NCBI RefSeq assembly: GCF_901709675.1
Contig: NC_051092.1
Span: forward strand, 2,670,491 to 2,734,490
Length of the DNA stretch: 64,000 nt
Source of the DNA: Syngnathus acus
Taxonomy: Eukaryota; Chordata; Actinopteri; Syngnathiformes; Syngnathidae
Reading direction: 5' to 3'
Position 1 is the stretch's first letter, and the number at the start of each line of letters is the position of its first letter. The translations under genes were made by a program, and so were the position numbers. The notes below the pieces were generated by a model. The model worked only from the letters and a program-made list of their open reading frames with translations. It was not told the DNA's origin and searched no databases. Shown here piece by piece: positions 13,819 to 24,299 of the stretch.

Positions 13819-13828
13819 CTAAAAATAG
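13819..13828. promoter_or_regulatory. MEF2 consensus site (CTAAAAATAG)
   Basis: Perfect high-affinity MEF2 sequence in intergenic DNA, with TGAGTGTGTGCTCAG just upstream. Motif evidence only. Confidence 0.5.
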
Positions 13829-15869
13829 CCCCACTATAGCTCTGCTCTTCCATTGACATCATTTAGGCAGGAGAGATGAAAAAATAAATAGTGGGGAAAT
13901 CGGGATGTAGGGACACAGTGGGGTTCCTAAAAAAAAATCTCATTTCGATATTTTTGGGGTGTATAGTGATTGTATTTTTTTTTGGTCATGAATTTGTGAC
14001 AATAAAAAATCAGCAAATGCCACCAAGTGCAAATCTGTGAGGTCCAGTCGATGAAATGAATATACCTAAAAGAAAACTAGAAAAAACATGTTTTATTTCC
14101 CCAGTGACTTAAGATAGTTAATACTGGCTCACATTTGACAAAACAGTCAATTACAATCGTTTTATTGTTAGCACTGGAAAGTGACACCCAAAATCGGTAT
14201 AAGGTTCCGAAACGGGATGACGACAATTACTGGAAAGATGCGAGCCACCAACATGAGTGGGAAGCCACCAGCAGATGGGAAGGGACATTAGAACAAATTA
14301 AAAGGGCGTGTGCGTGCGTGCGTGCGCGTGTGTATTTCCGAGTGCCTTCGTCACGCCCAACATCTCGCCGTGTGTCGTCAGCCTTGGCAGCCACGCCTGA
14401 GTGCTGCGTGACTTTCTCCAGTGACGTGCTTCTGTCGTACAAGAACCCCCCCCTGCTCCCCCTACTCCTGGCGGGGGCTCTCCTCCATCTTGTCCTCCTT
14501 TTTAGGCCTCACATGATTGATCGCTGGTTCTTTTAGGCAACGACAATCAAACATTTATTTATTTAATCTTCTCTCGAGCTACCAAGCTAAAGGGCACACC
14601 TAAACATTGAGAAATTTTCCCAAAATAAATCCAGTAGCCAATAAAAGCTAAATGTTATCAAAAAATTTTGTTCACCTTTTTTTTTGAGGTACAAAGAAAA
14701 TATGCGTCCATCCCAAAATGTTTTTCTTAACCTAGCGGAACCTAGCCTGTTAGCTAACAAAGCTAACAGACATTTTGCACATGAAAAGGCATCTTTGTGA
14801 ATTTATTTTCCCTTTTTTTGGGGGGGGGGGGGGGGGTTAAGATACAATGGAAATGACCCTCAAGCCCAAAATGAAAATGGTATCGTCCACGTTATCTATT
14901 CTTTGTGCTTTAGTTTCCGTTGTTGCCCATACAGTAGCCTGCTCGCTAACAAAAACAAGTAAACATTTGTCCCATTTCTAACATGTTATAGCGCCACCTA
15001 TGGCTTTGAAGTCCGTTCTTCCTCACAACTTGAAGACTTCTCGAGGTGAGTCGTCAACACCACCCAGAATGGATGCATCTTCCTCCACTCCTTCCTCCAC
15101 CAAACGTATTCACGTGTGTTTGTGTCACCTCTAAAGCTCCAAGTACCAAAAGGCGAGAATCGCAACCTCCCACGACATCAGAGCCTACGGTCCACCTCAA
15201 TTCAAGTGGATGATTCATAACTGCTAATTTTGTCCTGACGCCGCGTGTGAGTGAGTGTTTATCTTTTTCTGTCTCTCTTTGTCACTCTTTCCTTCACACT
15301 GGAATGTGGAAAAACACAAACGCACAGTGGCGGCGTGAAGCTGCGCCAAAAATACAAAATAAACAGCTTCAATCTGTGCTCATCCAGTGGCGCCTCGAGA
15401 CGTCGGTGTCACGACTTGGATTTTCCAAGAGCCTTCATTTGGCTGTTTGTGAAGTCTTGAAGGCTTGTTCATTCTTTTTAATGAATTTATCAATTTAATT
15501 TATTTCATAATTTATATATTTAATTTATTCATTTAGTTATTCAGTGGCCAATTAAAAGGTACAACAAAGAGAATTACTTAAAATGACCTCATAGCTAAGC
15601 GGCTAAGTCTGCTAATGCTAATGCCTAGCGAAATGCTACCAAAAGGGGCGGAGCTAGATACTGGGCAGAATGTGGGTCGGTTGCTCGCCTCACGAAAGTG
15701 AAAGACAAAATAACAGCAACGCCTGTCTTGTTACAAAGAAAGATGTCCGCATTGTTCCGTTCATGGACACAGCTTAAACGACCTCGCACTGCGGTTCAGC
15801 ACCACGGACAGCTCCCGCTCTGTCAATTCGTTATTAACCAGCCACTTCCTGGATGGCAAATCCTGCTGG

Positions 15870-15877
15870 TGACGTCA
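15870..15877. promoter_or_regulatory. Palindromic CRE (TGACGTCA)
   Basis: Perfect 8-bp CREB/ATF palindrome. It is the first of eight in the mir-129 interval and lies close to a GC-rich stretch (CATAGCGCGG). Confidence 0.5.
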
Positions 15878-16439
15878 TAGCGCGGTGATAACCGCTCTTT
15901 TTCTACCCTTCATCTTCTTCCCTTTGTTTGAATCATTCTGGATTTTTTTTTTTTGTTATTCTCAACAAAAGGTCCTGCGTGTCATGACGTTTATATCATT
16001 GTTCCTCAACGTCAGGGGTCTTCAAGGTGTTCCCGTTCCCCTCCGCCTTAAGGTTAAACGGGGGGAACGGGTTGTTGAACGTAGTCGGCCGGGAAGGCAG
16101 GAAGATATTTTTAGACCAGCTCGAAAGAGAGCGAGGGAAAGAGACGCACAGCGTGTAGACGTTTCCATTCTGACGTTTTTGACCCGAAAGATAATTGTAG
16201 CGCCATCTGCTTGCATCCCAATGTGGAATCTCATTTGTTTGTACGTGTCCTTGTGTGTGTGTAGGATGATGATGGTGGTGGGCTATTTGGGTGATAAAAC
16301 ATCACTCCAAAACACCCTGACCTTAAACGCTCCCTCCCTCTGTCTGTCTCTCTCTCTCTCTCTCGCTCTGCTTGTGAGCTGAATTAATTTGATACTATTT
16401 TTGAAAGTCAGTGTTTCTAAGGGATACCTAATGACGCAA

Positions 16440-16447
16440 TGACGTCA
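16440..16447. promoter_or_regulatory. Palindromic CRE (TGACGTCA)
   Basis: Perfect CREB/ATF palindrome, 563 bp after the previous one. A half-site TGACGCA lies directly upstream at about 16432-16438. Confidence 0.5.
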
Positions 16448-17018
16448 ATGCAGGTCAATAACACGCCGTCGGAGAGAGGGGGAGAGAGAGAGAGGGGGGG
16501 GGAGAGACACTCATGACAGCTAGAGGGAAAAGAGAGAGAGTGCTGCTTTTTTTTTTCTCAGCTCCACACAGAGACATGGTGCTTCTCCAGCCCAGCCATG
16601 GTGCCTTTATTTCTGGGTACAACTTGACTGTGAGCCCTCCATCCTCTATTCTTGCAGGGTTTCCATGAAAGCATGCGTCATCTTCTCATGCCCTTTCGCT
16701 GTCTGGAAACACGCACACACAGATTTTGGCATGCTTACTATACAGCCCATACCCGGAGCTTCATTTCTGGGTAAGACTTGGCTGTGCCCCCCCCCCCACC
16801 TCTCCTCCATCCCTCGCTAGATGTTATATTTCTATGCTTTTTCTCCTTCTCGTGTCCCATCTCTGTCTGCAAAGACACACATACGCACGAACAGTGAGGT
16901 AAATCGTGCCCCCCCCCCCACCTCCTCACCTCCTGTTCTCTGATTTGGCGCGCTGCCTCGTATTTGTAACTCTGCCCCCCAACCACTTCCTCTCTCTATT
17001 CTACACCTCCAACATCAT

Positions 17019-17041
17019 CCCCCCCCCCCCCCCCCCCCCCC
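17019..17041. repeat. Poly-C tract
   Basis: Over 20 consecutive C followed by (CA)n. Several similar C runs occur between 16.7 and 17.3 kb, and runs like these are prone to assembly error. Confidence 0.9.
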
Positions 17042-18690
17042 ACACACACCTCCATTAGGAATCAGGAATGCCGGCAAACATTTGCGTCTGGGAGTGAGCC
17101 AGGGAGACGAAGCATTGGCATCGGAGTGACCTGCCCCCTCCCAAAACACTTTTAAGGGTAAGTCTTTCCATTTGTAGTCCAGAAAGTTTGACCATGTGTG
17201 TATTTCTTTATTTCTTTGGAGGACTTCATGTGGGCATAGACCCCCCCCCCCCCCCCCTTCCCATCTTATCCGGGTAATTTCAAGACAAACTTGACGTGGT
17301 TGCCGAGTGGATTTAGGTGAACGTGTCGATCCGTCTTGGCGGAGAGGTTTGTTGGGGGGGGATCTTTGTGTGATTTTCCAGACACTCCACGAGAGAGAGA
17401 GAGAAACGAATGAGAGCGAGCGAGGACGCATGAGGCTGCAGTGATGCGTAGGAGTGTTGTTCACATGCCGGGGGATCCTCTGCCGCGCCGCTCGGCAACA
17501 ACAAGCAGGGAACACACAAGGCAGGTTAGGAAAAAAAGCAATCTTGTAATACATTTGTTGGGCTCTGACACCATTTGTCTCTTTAACACAACTTTATTGT
17601 GTCTTAGCGCTTTGCTTGGGGAAAATGCGCAACTGTCGTATGAAAAAGAAATAGATAAGAATTGCAAAAAGTCAGCAGTAAAGTGAGAAAGTCAACAGCA
17701 GCAGCAGAAGTAGCAGCAGAAGCAGCAGCAGGTTGCCGTGGAACATTGAGTACCGCGTGGGCTGGGCTGCACCACCCCTCTTGATTGTTTAGTAGGACGT
17801 AAGTTAGCGGATGCTTGAAAGAACATTATTACATCCATCAGGTCGACCAATTTGATTTTGATTGATTTTGAAATGGCTCAAAGAGCATCATCCTCCGCAA
17901 CCGGCATTTGGGGTATTTTGTCCTGATTTGCGATTGAATTTCGAAGTCATTTTTGAATCATTTGTTATTTTCTTCCGTTTTTGAATTGTGGTTAAAATAT
18001 TGCTTTGAATATTTGCTGTTATTTTTTAAAAGTGACATTTTGAATCTCTGGTATTGTATTTCCTGACTTTGTTTTTCTCGTAGTATTTTGTTTTCACAAA
18101 GGCGCCTTTAATTTTTTTTTCATTCATGCAGGGTAAATTTTTTATGCAAAGGCTGAAGAATGTGTTTGCATTCTGTGGGTGAAGTGTCTACAATTACTTT
18201 TGTGTCAATATTTCTAAGATATTTTAAATTTAATATTCAATTTAGTGTATTTTTCCTCATTTAGTTAATAGACTAGAATTTTTCTTTTTTCTTAAAAGCA
18301 CAGTGGGGTTGAAATATTTTCAATTGTTTTGTAAGTTAATTTTTTTCATAATTTTTTTTTTTACTTTGCTTTAATTTTCAAACGTGCTGTGTTATTTAGA
18401 GAGTTTAAGCAATAATTATTTTAAAAAAAAAACATATTTATATTGCTGCCTAGTGTTTCATTCCTCCCACTCAAAAAAAGTCTATGTACTCTGTAAAGTT
18501 TCCAATTATTTTCTTCTGTCGAGTTACTGGAGAAATCTCTCGGTCGAGTTTGTCGACACCATGCGGTCAACCTCTAGAACTGCACCTTTGCCCTCTGGGC
18601 CGCAAGTCCCATTGATAAGCCTGTACCCTGCTTGATTCAGGGCATTTTTTCCTCCCCACCCCCCGAGGTGTCCTTCGTGTGTGTCCACGG

Positions 18691-18717
18691 TGACGTCACA
18701 CACACTTATCCCATTGG
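18691..18717. promoter_or_regulatory. CRE plus CCAAT pair
   Basis: A perfect TGACGTCA at 18691-18698 is followed 15 bp later by a reversed CCAAT box (ATTGG, 18713-18717). A closely spaced CRE and CCAAT box is a common proximal-promoter arrangement, but no exon is recognised nearby. Confidence 0.45.
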
Positions 18718-18848
18718 TTCTTATTTTCCCTCGGGGTGGTGGGGGGGGGGGCATCAAAGGAAGGCAAGTAAGACTGACGTGTATTTTTCATGATGTGCGC
18801 GTGCGCGTCCACGCACCCTCGCCGTGTACAGTTGGCCCACAGGCAGGG

Positions 18849-18858
18849 CTAAAAATAG
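18849..18858. promoter_or_regulatory. MEF2 consensus site (CTAAAAATAG)
   Basis: Perfect MEF2 motif, about 150 bp after the CRE/CCAAT pair and 3 kb before the mir-129 hairpin. Confidence 0.5.
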
Positions 18859-19286
18859 CACCAACCGATGCGACGGGCGCAGCCCTTTTGCTCCCCCCCT
18901 TTGCCTTGCCTTTCCCTCTCCTCACTTTTTGTCAGAACCGCCTTTTCACTCATGTCCACTTTCGACCATTCCACCCCTCATCGCCCCAAAAAGCACCCAC
19001 TAGTGCAATTCCACGCGTGTATAGCTTGCATTATGCTGTTACAAAGAACGCCCCGGTTGTTGTTTGCGCAAAGAGACAAAGGACAAATACAGTTTTATAA
19101 AAATATATACTTTAATTTTTTTCAAATCTCTAAGTAGAGCAAAATATCGCACGGTGCACGTGATATATTTTTTAGTCTTTTTTTTTTTTTTCCTACACAC
19201 GCAGGAGGGCAGCAGCAAGCAGCATCTTTCCAAGCAGGCTCCACAGGGCGGAGGGGGGAAAAAAAAAAAGTGAGAGAATCTAAACG

Positions 19287-19294
19287 TGACGTCA
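19287..19294. promoter_or_regulatory. Palindromic CRE (TGACGTCA)
   Basis: Perfect CREB/ATF palindrome in non-coding sequence between two MEF2 sites. Confidence 0.5.
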
Positions 19295-19695
19295 ATGCCT
19301 AGTAACTGACGCAGCCCTTCAGCCCCCCTCATCCTCCCCCCCCCCCTCTCAAAAAAAGAAAAACTCCTTTTTATTTATTTCCTTTTTTTTGCAGAGGGGT
19401 TGCTTCTAGTCTCGTCAGCAAGTCGAGCATTATTTGCTCGACTAGAAAGGAGAGGTTTTGTTTTTGTAGAAAAAAGAAAGGACTGTTCCACTTGTGGAGT
19501 CGCGTCGTGCCAGGTAGATTGCGCCTTCATCATCATCATCGTCATCATCATCGGTATGGTGGATGTTTGGTGGAGAGTGGACAACAACAAAAAAAAAAAA
19601 CATCGCTGCATTGGTGCAACAAACAACGGCGGCTCTCGTGCACACTTGTGGAGGGCTTATTTGCATGTGGCTCCACGTAACATGCTTGTCTTCTG

Positions 19696-19705
19696 CTAAA
19701 AATAG
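19696..19705. promoter_or_regulatory. MEF2 consensus site (CTAAAAATAG)
   Basis: Perfect MEF2 motif embedded in TTCTGCTAAAAATAGCCTG. It is the closest of the five to the mir-129 hairpin, about 2.2 kb upstream. Confidence 0.5.
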
Positions 19706-19886
19706 CCTGATAGTTAGTTTTGCATGCTCTACAACTAGCGATGCAAAAAAAAAAAAAAAGCAAGGGTGGGGGGGCGGGGTGTGGGGAGGCGGGGTGTCAG
19801 TAAGGCGATCCCGGGGAAAACTTGCAGATGTTTTCTTCAGGGCTTGGGGGGGAAAAATCTTGACCAAATGTGTTTTTGTTTCCTAG

Positions 19887-19909
19887 GAGGTGGACACGGA
19901 CGCAGTCAG
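19887..19909 (+). ncRNA. Candidate 23-nt exon of a mir-129 host transcript
   Basis: A short segment is bounded by a good acceptor (pyrimidine-rich TGTTTCCTAG before it) and a strong donor (CAG|GTGAGT after it). It precedes the hairpin on the same strand. Joined to the candidate exon at 23736 it keeps one frame open, reading GGHGRSQ before the junction. I recognise no protein in this. It could equally be chance splice-like sequence. Confidence 0.22.
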
Positions 19910-21376
19910 GTGAGTGACACCGATGTGCATGCTGTACCTTTTTTTGTTTTTCCTTTTCCCTCCTTTTTTTTTTACCCCTTCTGTGTCGACGCCGGAATGG
20001 CAACCGCGCACACTTCCTGCAGGCTTGGAATCCCCCCCCCCTTCCACGCTGTAAGACCCCCCCCTCTCTTCCTCTTTGTCTGTTCTATCTCTATTCGATG
20101 TGTGTGAGACAGAAGGGGTGCGGGGGGTTCCCCGGTTTCTTATTTTGAAAGAGGAGGCGCACACACACATGCATGGAGTTGGAGGGGGGGGGGGGACAGA
20201 GGAAGAAAAAGGAGCCGCAGAGAGTGAGAGAGGAGAGGGGAGACCCGGGAGCTGTCCAGCGTCAGTGGTGCTGATCGCACGCCAAGTGGCAGTAGTGAGC
20301 TTGTTTTCAACCTGCGTGAGTGTTTGTGGGGAGATTTTCTCCTGGGCAAAATATTAGGAACCCACTATTCAATATATTTTCCATTTTTAATTCCTCATTT
20401 ATTTGTTGTGCATAAAATTATCAGGGCGGTGTGGGTGGGGCGTCACATTTTCGCGCCAAACCAGCTTGAGTCCCGCTAGCTGTGGTTCTTCCCGCAGGTG
20501 ACCAGCAGGGCGCGCAAGAGGGTTCTTGCGAGCCCTGCTATTTTCGCCAACCGAGTTCAGGGTGAATGAGCGCGCCAAGTGAATGGGGGGGGGGGGGGGG
20601 GGTAATAGCGGCCCATTACCTTAACCCATTTCTTCCATACTACCCCCCCCCCTCTTTTTTTATGGTCATTCTGCATCAGGCAAAGCGCGTGGAAGCTGAG
20701 TGGAAGGGCGGGTGGGGAGGAAATTGGGGTGAGGAGAAGAAGGGAGGGGGGGGGGGGGGTGCTCATCTCATCCCGCTCCGTCGTGACGTGGGTAGCGTGC
20801 GCGCTCGCTGGCTGCGTCAGGAGAGAGGCAGTCACTGTGCAGCCCAGACGGCAGGGGGGGAGAATCGTGACTGAGGGGCTTGCAAATGAAACGACCACCA
20901 CCACCGATACCATCATCATAAAAAAAAAAAAATAGCCGGAGTCCAACCATGCCCAAAATGATGCCCAATATGAAGAAGCTTGTTGTGTGTGGTCTCACTG
21001 AAGGAAAGTTTACAAGGAAGGGAGGGGAGGCGCTTAAATGGGTTTATTTGGGAAAGGAAGCAGGTAAGTTTATTAACTTCTTCCCCCTCCTCTCTACACG
21101 AGCATTGTTTGGATGCTGCGTGGACACTTTGCATTGCGGCGTTTTGATTGGTTTAGCTCTCCCTCACCTCCCCCCCCCCCTCACTCCTAATTTAATTTGC
21201 ATGTGTAAAAAAAAAAAAAAGCTCCAGGAAATAGCACGATCCCTCTATCATTGATATTGATCACAAATTGGTTACCTCCCACCCCACCCATCATTTCTTG
21301 TTTTTTTTCCTCTTTTTTTTATCTTTCTTTTTTTTTTTTTTTCAAAAAGGGGGGTCCCTATGCGAGCGAGGCTGCG

Positions 21377-21436
21377 ATTGGCTGATGACGATCTCGCCCG
21401 CGCACCAATCGCACGCCTTCCCTGCACTCTATTTAT
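21377..21436 (+). promoter_or_regulatory. Candidate core promoter of pri-mir-129
   Basis: A reversed CCAAT box (ATTGG, 21377-21381), a forward CCAAT box (21405-21409) and a TATA-like TATTTAT (21430-21436) lie in order in a CpG-rich segment. They predict initiation near 21460, about 400 bp before the microRNA hairpin on the same strand. Elements and spacing are seen directly; promoter function is inferred. Confidence 0.5.
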
Positions 21437-21479
21437 TGCCGGCAGTCTACAGCCCGGCTCCCTCCTCGCACGGAGCGGC

Positions 21480-21538
21480 TGCAGTAGCAGCAACAGCAGC
21501 AGCAAAAAAAAGCAGCAGCAGAAGCAGCAGCAGCAGCA
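21480..21538. repeat. CAG/CAA trinucleotide tract
   Basis: Imperfect (CAG)n broken by CAA, GAA and an A-run, just after the predicted pri-mir-129 start and about 320 bp before the hairpin. One frame would read mostly Ser/Gln, another Ala or Ser, but no coding gene is supported. Confidence 0.8.
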
Positions 21539-21860
21539 TCTCTTTCAGCACTATTCAGAGGGAAGGGAGGAGAAAGGGGGATGCATGCATTTAGTGGCAT
21601 GCAAATAGCTTCCAGTGGAGAGGAGGAGAGAGGGAACAGAACCACGGACAGCTCTCAAATTGCGGAGATTCCCCTCCCTGCTATTTCCATTTATGAGTGT
21701 GGTTGTTCGTGCGCGCGTGTGTGTGTGATGCCGATATAGCTGGAGATACACTCAAGTGCAGTGCAGGAGAGCGAGAGGGAGATTCACGGCAACAGAAGTC
21801 ACGGAGGAGCACCCCAGCAAAAAAAAAAAAAAGAGAGAGAAAAAACAACAACAAAGAAAT

Positions 21861-21951
21861 TGCCCTTTGCGAATCTTTTTGCGGTCTGGGCTTGCTGTTC
21901 TGAGCTCTGCATCTGGGAAGCCCTTACCCCAAAAAGCATTCGCGGGGGGCG
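21861..21951 (+). ncRNA. mir129-2: mir-129 precursor (mir-129-2 locus)
   Basis: The 5p arm lies at 21875-21896 (CTTTTTGCGGTCTGGGCTTG and two more bases). The 3p arm lies at 21918-21939 (AAGCCCTTACCCCAAAAAGC and two more). Both match vertebrate miR-129 as known to me. The lower stem pairs GCCCTTTGCGAAT (21862-21874) with ATTCGCGGGGGGC (21938-21950) through 13 pairs, three of them G-U. The loop is about 21 nt. miR-129 is neuron-enriched and represses synaptic and cell-cycle targets. The human copy mir-129-2 lies upstream of HSD17B12 on the same strand, as here, which supports the -2 assignment. A copy on the other strand cannot be excluded from the near-palindrome, but arm order fits plus. Confidence 0.95.
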
Positions 21952-22864
21952 CACTCGCCGCCGCCAACATCGACGACACATCGGGAGGCTGGATTTCATC
22001 GCAGCCACTCGTGGAATTTCCCCTTACGCGCTCCTCGCTCGCTTTTTTTTCTTTTCCATTTTGTTCTGTTTTTTCCCTGTGTCGCGGTTTTCATTCTTTA
22101 TGCTCTTGTCTTCATTTACTCGTCTTGTCTGCACTCAATTTGTACCCGTGCACCCTTTCGTCATCTAATTGTAGGCTTCAATTACACCCCCACTTCCCTT
22201 CTCACACTTATTTGATTTATTTTTTAAATTGCGCTTGACTTTTACTCCAACTCTTGCATGCTTCCCTGCATGTGCAAATGTTTTATTTTGTTGGTAGCTC
22301 GACAAAACACACCAACTTTGTGAGTCAAACACAAATGCACACCAAGTTCCCCTTAAAGTAACTTTGTTTGGACCTCCTTTAGCCCTCCTGTTATGTTGCG
22401 GGTCAAATCGGCCCTTTGTAAAGTTGAGAAATAAGATATACTTAAAAAAAAAAAAAAAGTACTCTTTTACCTTACATGTATTTTTAGTTGGCTACTATTC
22501 TGACTTATGACGCGTAACATGTTTTTGTATAAGAAGCAAACATAACAGGAGGGTTGAAAAAAAAAAGGTTTGTGATCATAAGCCCACCCCCCTCTCAGTC
22601 GTGTTTTATGAATTGAACGCACCTCAAGCCCCCCCCCCCTTCTACCCACACCCACCACACACACGAATACACGTGTGCACCCCCAGACCACCACCTGACC
22701 CATTCAAAAAAAGAGAAGTGCAACATTTCAATTGAACAATAATAAGCGCTTAATGGGCTCCAATGGCCCTTTTAACAACAAGGAGCACACGAACGCACCA
22801 CTTCCTCCCACCGATCACGCGTGGCGTGCACAGACATAAACACAAAAGTCACAGGAGCCGCGTG

Positions 22865-22885
22865 ATTGGTTGCTCGGTGACGTCA
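22865..22885. promoter_or_regulatory. CCAAT plus CRE pair
   Basis: A reversed CCAAT box (ATTGG, 22865-22869) is followed by a perfect CRE TGACGTCA (22878-22885), spaced 8 bp apart. This lies 0.9 kb after the mir-129 hairpin. Confidence 0.5.
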
Positions 22886-23015
22886 TCTGTCCCGTCAACG
22901 CACCATTATCATCAACAACATTAAGTGCGTGCGATGACGTGTCCAACAGAACAATACCGCAAAAAAGCGTAAATATCCATTTATTATACAAGAAATATGA
23001 AATGTATTGATATTA

Positions 23016-23182
23016 TGATGAGGGCAGACAGCAACATTGTTGTTATTGGAAAAAAAAAAGAAGACACAAGACAGAAATTTATTGATAATGTGATATGATG
23101 AGGGCATACAGAAAGCTTAAACCGCAGTCCATGATGAAAACGCCGAATTTTTTTATTGATGATATGACATCATTATGATGAG
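23016..23182. repeat. Short diverged tandem repeat (ATGATGAGGGC units)
   Basis: Three copies of ATGATGAGGGC-like sequence at about 23016, 23095 and 23176, each preceded by TTTATTGAT-type sequence. Unit spacing is about 80 bp with strong divergence. Origin is unclear. Confidence 0.45.
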
Positions 23183-23193
23183 GGCTGTTTTAT

Positions 23194-23275
23194 AGGCTAG
23201 ACAACCCAACTTTATTTATAGAGCACTGCAAAAGCAACAAAGCGCTGTTCATAAAAGTAAAAATGAGACATGCAG
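23194..23275. repeat. Fish interspersed-repeat fragment (CTTTATTTATAGAGCAC type)
   Basis: The run CAACTTTATTTATAGAGCAC followed by an AACAAAGCGCTGTTCATAAAA-like stretch resembles a repeat end that recurs widely in teleost genomes. Assignment rests on memory of the pattern; the family name is not certain. Confidence 0.45.
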
Positions 23276-23660
23276 TATGTTAATTACAGAAAAACAGGAA
23301 ACAAAACAATAGAAATGTACACATGAAGTTTTTACAGCAACATTTTTTAAAAAAAAGCCACGTGACAAGCATGCAGAAAGTTTACGAAGACACTGTTGAC
23401 GGTTGTGGCAAGACTAAAAAAACTCAATGACGAAAAGAGCACGTACGTCACCACTTGAAATGCATTGCATTCAAAAAAACACACACAAGACAAACATGTG
23501 AGAATATGATACAGTAAAATGATGACATTCGAAGTTCTAACAACGGTACCAAAAACTTAATTCTCTCGTCCCACTTCTTGCAATACTTTGCAATAAAAAA
23601 CACTCACGTCGAGAAAAAAAAACTAAAGAGTGCTTAAAAACAAACCGATGAGCAGAAAAG

Positions 23661-23668
23661 TGACGTCA
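23661..23668. promoter_or_regulatory. Palindromic CRE (TGACGTCA)
   Basis: Perfect CREB/ATF palindrome, 67 bp before the candidate exon at 23736. Confidence 0.45.
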
Positions 23669-23735
23669 TAGGAAAACACACAGGAACTCCCACTTGCAAA
23701 AACGTCTCACTTCTCGTGTCTGTTCTGTCTCGCAG

Positions 23736-23794
23736 GTGAGGAGGAAGTACAAACCTGAAGACCACGACCAGGAGGCCGATCTCGTCGTGCACAG
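23736..23794 (+). ncRNA. Candidate 59-nt exon downstream of mir-129
   Basis: A good pyrimidine tract and TCTCGCAG precede the segment, and CACAG|GTGAGC follows it. One frame reads RRKYKPEDHDQEADLVVH with no stop, a balanced acidic/basic composition unlike the low-complexity surroundings. I recognise no family. It may be an exon of the mir-129 host RNA, of a small unknown protein, or chance. If spliced to the segment at 30871-30905, the frame closes at once. Confidence 0.3.
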
Positions 23795-23859
23795 GTGAGC
23801 CACCATGCTCGTGTTTGGGTGTGACGTCGTCGTCCACCATGAGAGAGGTGCGCAGACAT

Positions 23860-23867
23860 TGACGTCA
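23860..23867. promoter_or_regulatory. Palindromic CRE (TGACGTCA)
   Basis: Perfect CRE with a near-perfect partner TGACGTCG at 23822-23829. A third perfect site lies 200 bp upstream. Confidence 0.5.
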
Positions 23868-24228
23868 TCACGAGTTTGTTTCCACCTCATCTGTACTTTG
23901 GAGATACATTTCAATCAAGTCAACTTATGTAGGAATATGTAGTTGGAATAAAATATTCATTAACTCATGCTGGTTGACAGCCGGAAACAAAATGGACGCT
24001 GCAAAACAAACGTGTGTGTGTGTGTGCGTGTGTTCGACACACGTTTATAATAAATACTAATTGAAAAAAAATACAAGCAATTTGGCAGTCACGTGACTAA
24101 TGTAAAGCTGTAATGATACGCAGTTAATTATAGTAAGTGAGCTATTTTGGTGACACTTTAAATCGGGATTTATTCAGAAAACGACTGACTGAAATATACA
24201 CAAATAGATTGGAATCGAATTGTGTATG

Positions 24229-24270
24229 AGGAGGGACGTCAAACTCATTTTTTGTCACGGGCCACAGTTA
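24229..24270. mobile_element. hAT-like element terminus (fragment)
   Basis: GACGTCAAACTCATTTTTTG followed by CACGGGCCACA matches the terminal pattern GTGTCAAACTCA...GGGCC of the short elements at 38334 and 42775. Only one end is recognisable. Confidence 0.5.
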
Positions 24271-24299
24271 TAAATGCAAAGTCACCTTCAGTATGTGTA

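Larger units (their letters stand above)
9400..21370. other. Intergenic region upstream of mir-129
   Basis: About 12 kb without a recognisable protein-coding exon. It holds a (TTTA)n run (about 13016-13048), long poly-C and poly-G tracts (14820-14836, 17019-17041, 17240-17256), GA-rich tracts (16476-16540) and a CAG/CAA stretch (17698-17735). Perfect MEF2 and CRE sites are listed separately. GC and CpG content rise from about 18.6 kb towards the hairpin. Open frames here are short, rich in homopolymer-encoded residues and resemble no family I know. Confidence 0.6.

Noticed and set aside
16586-16990. Possible large duplication (CATTTATTTCTGGGTA repeated)
   Set aside because: Similarity is limited to a few short blocks in low-complexity sequence, too weak to call a duplication.
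19442-19867. 141-codon minus-strand frame and overlapping frames
   Set aside because: Composition is driven by homopolymers (poly-F, poly-D, poly-H), and overlapping frames exist on both strands.
20949-21064. Frame beginning MPKMMPNMKKLVVCGLTEG with a CAG|GTAAGT-like end
   Set aside because: It resembles no protein, no acceptor precedes it, and it overlaps the promoter-like region before mir-129.
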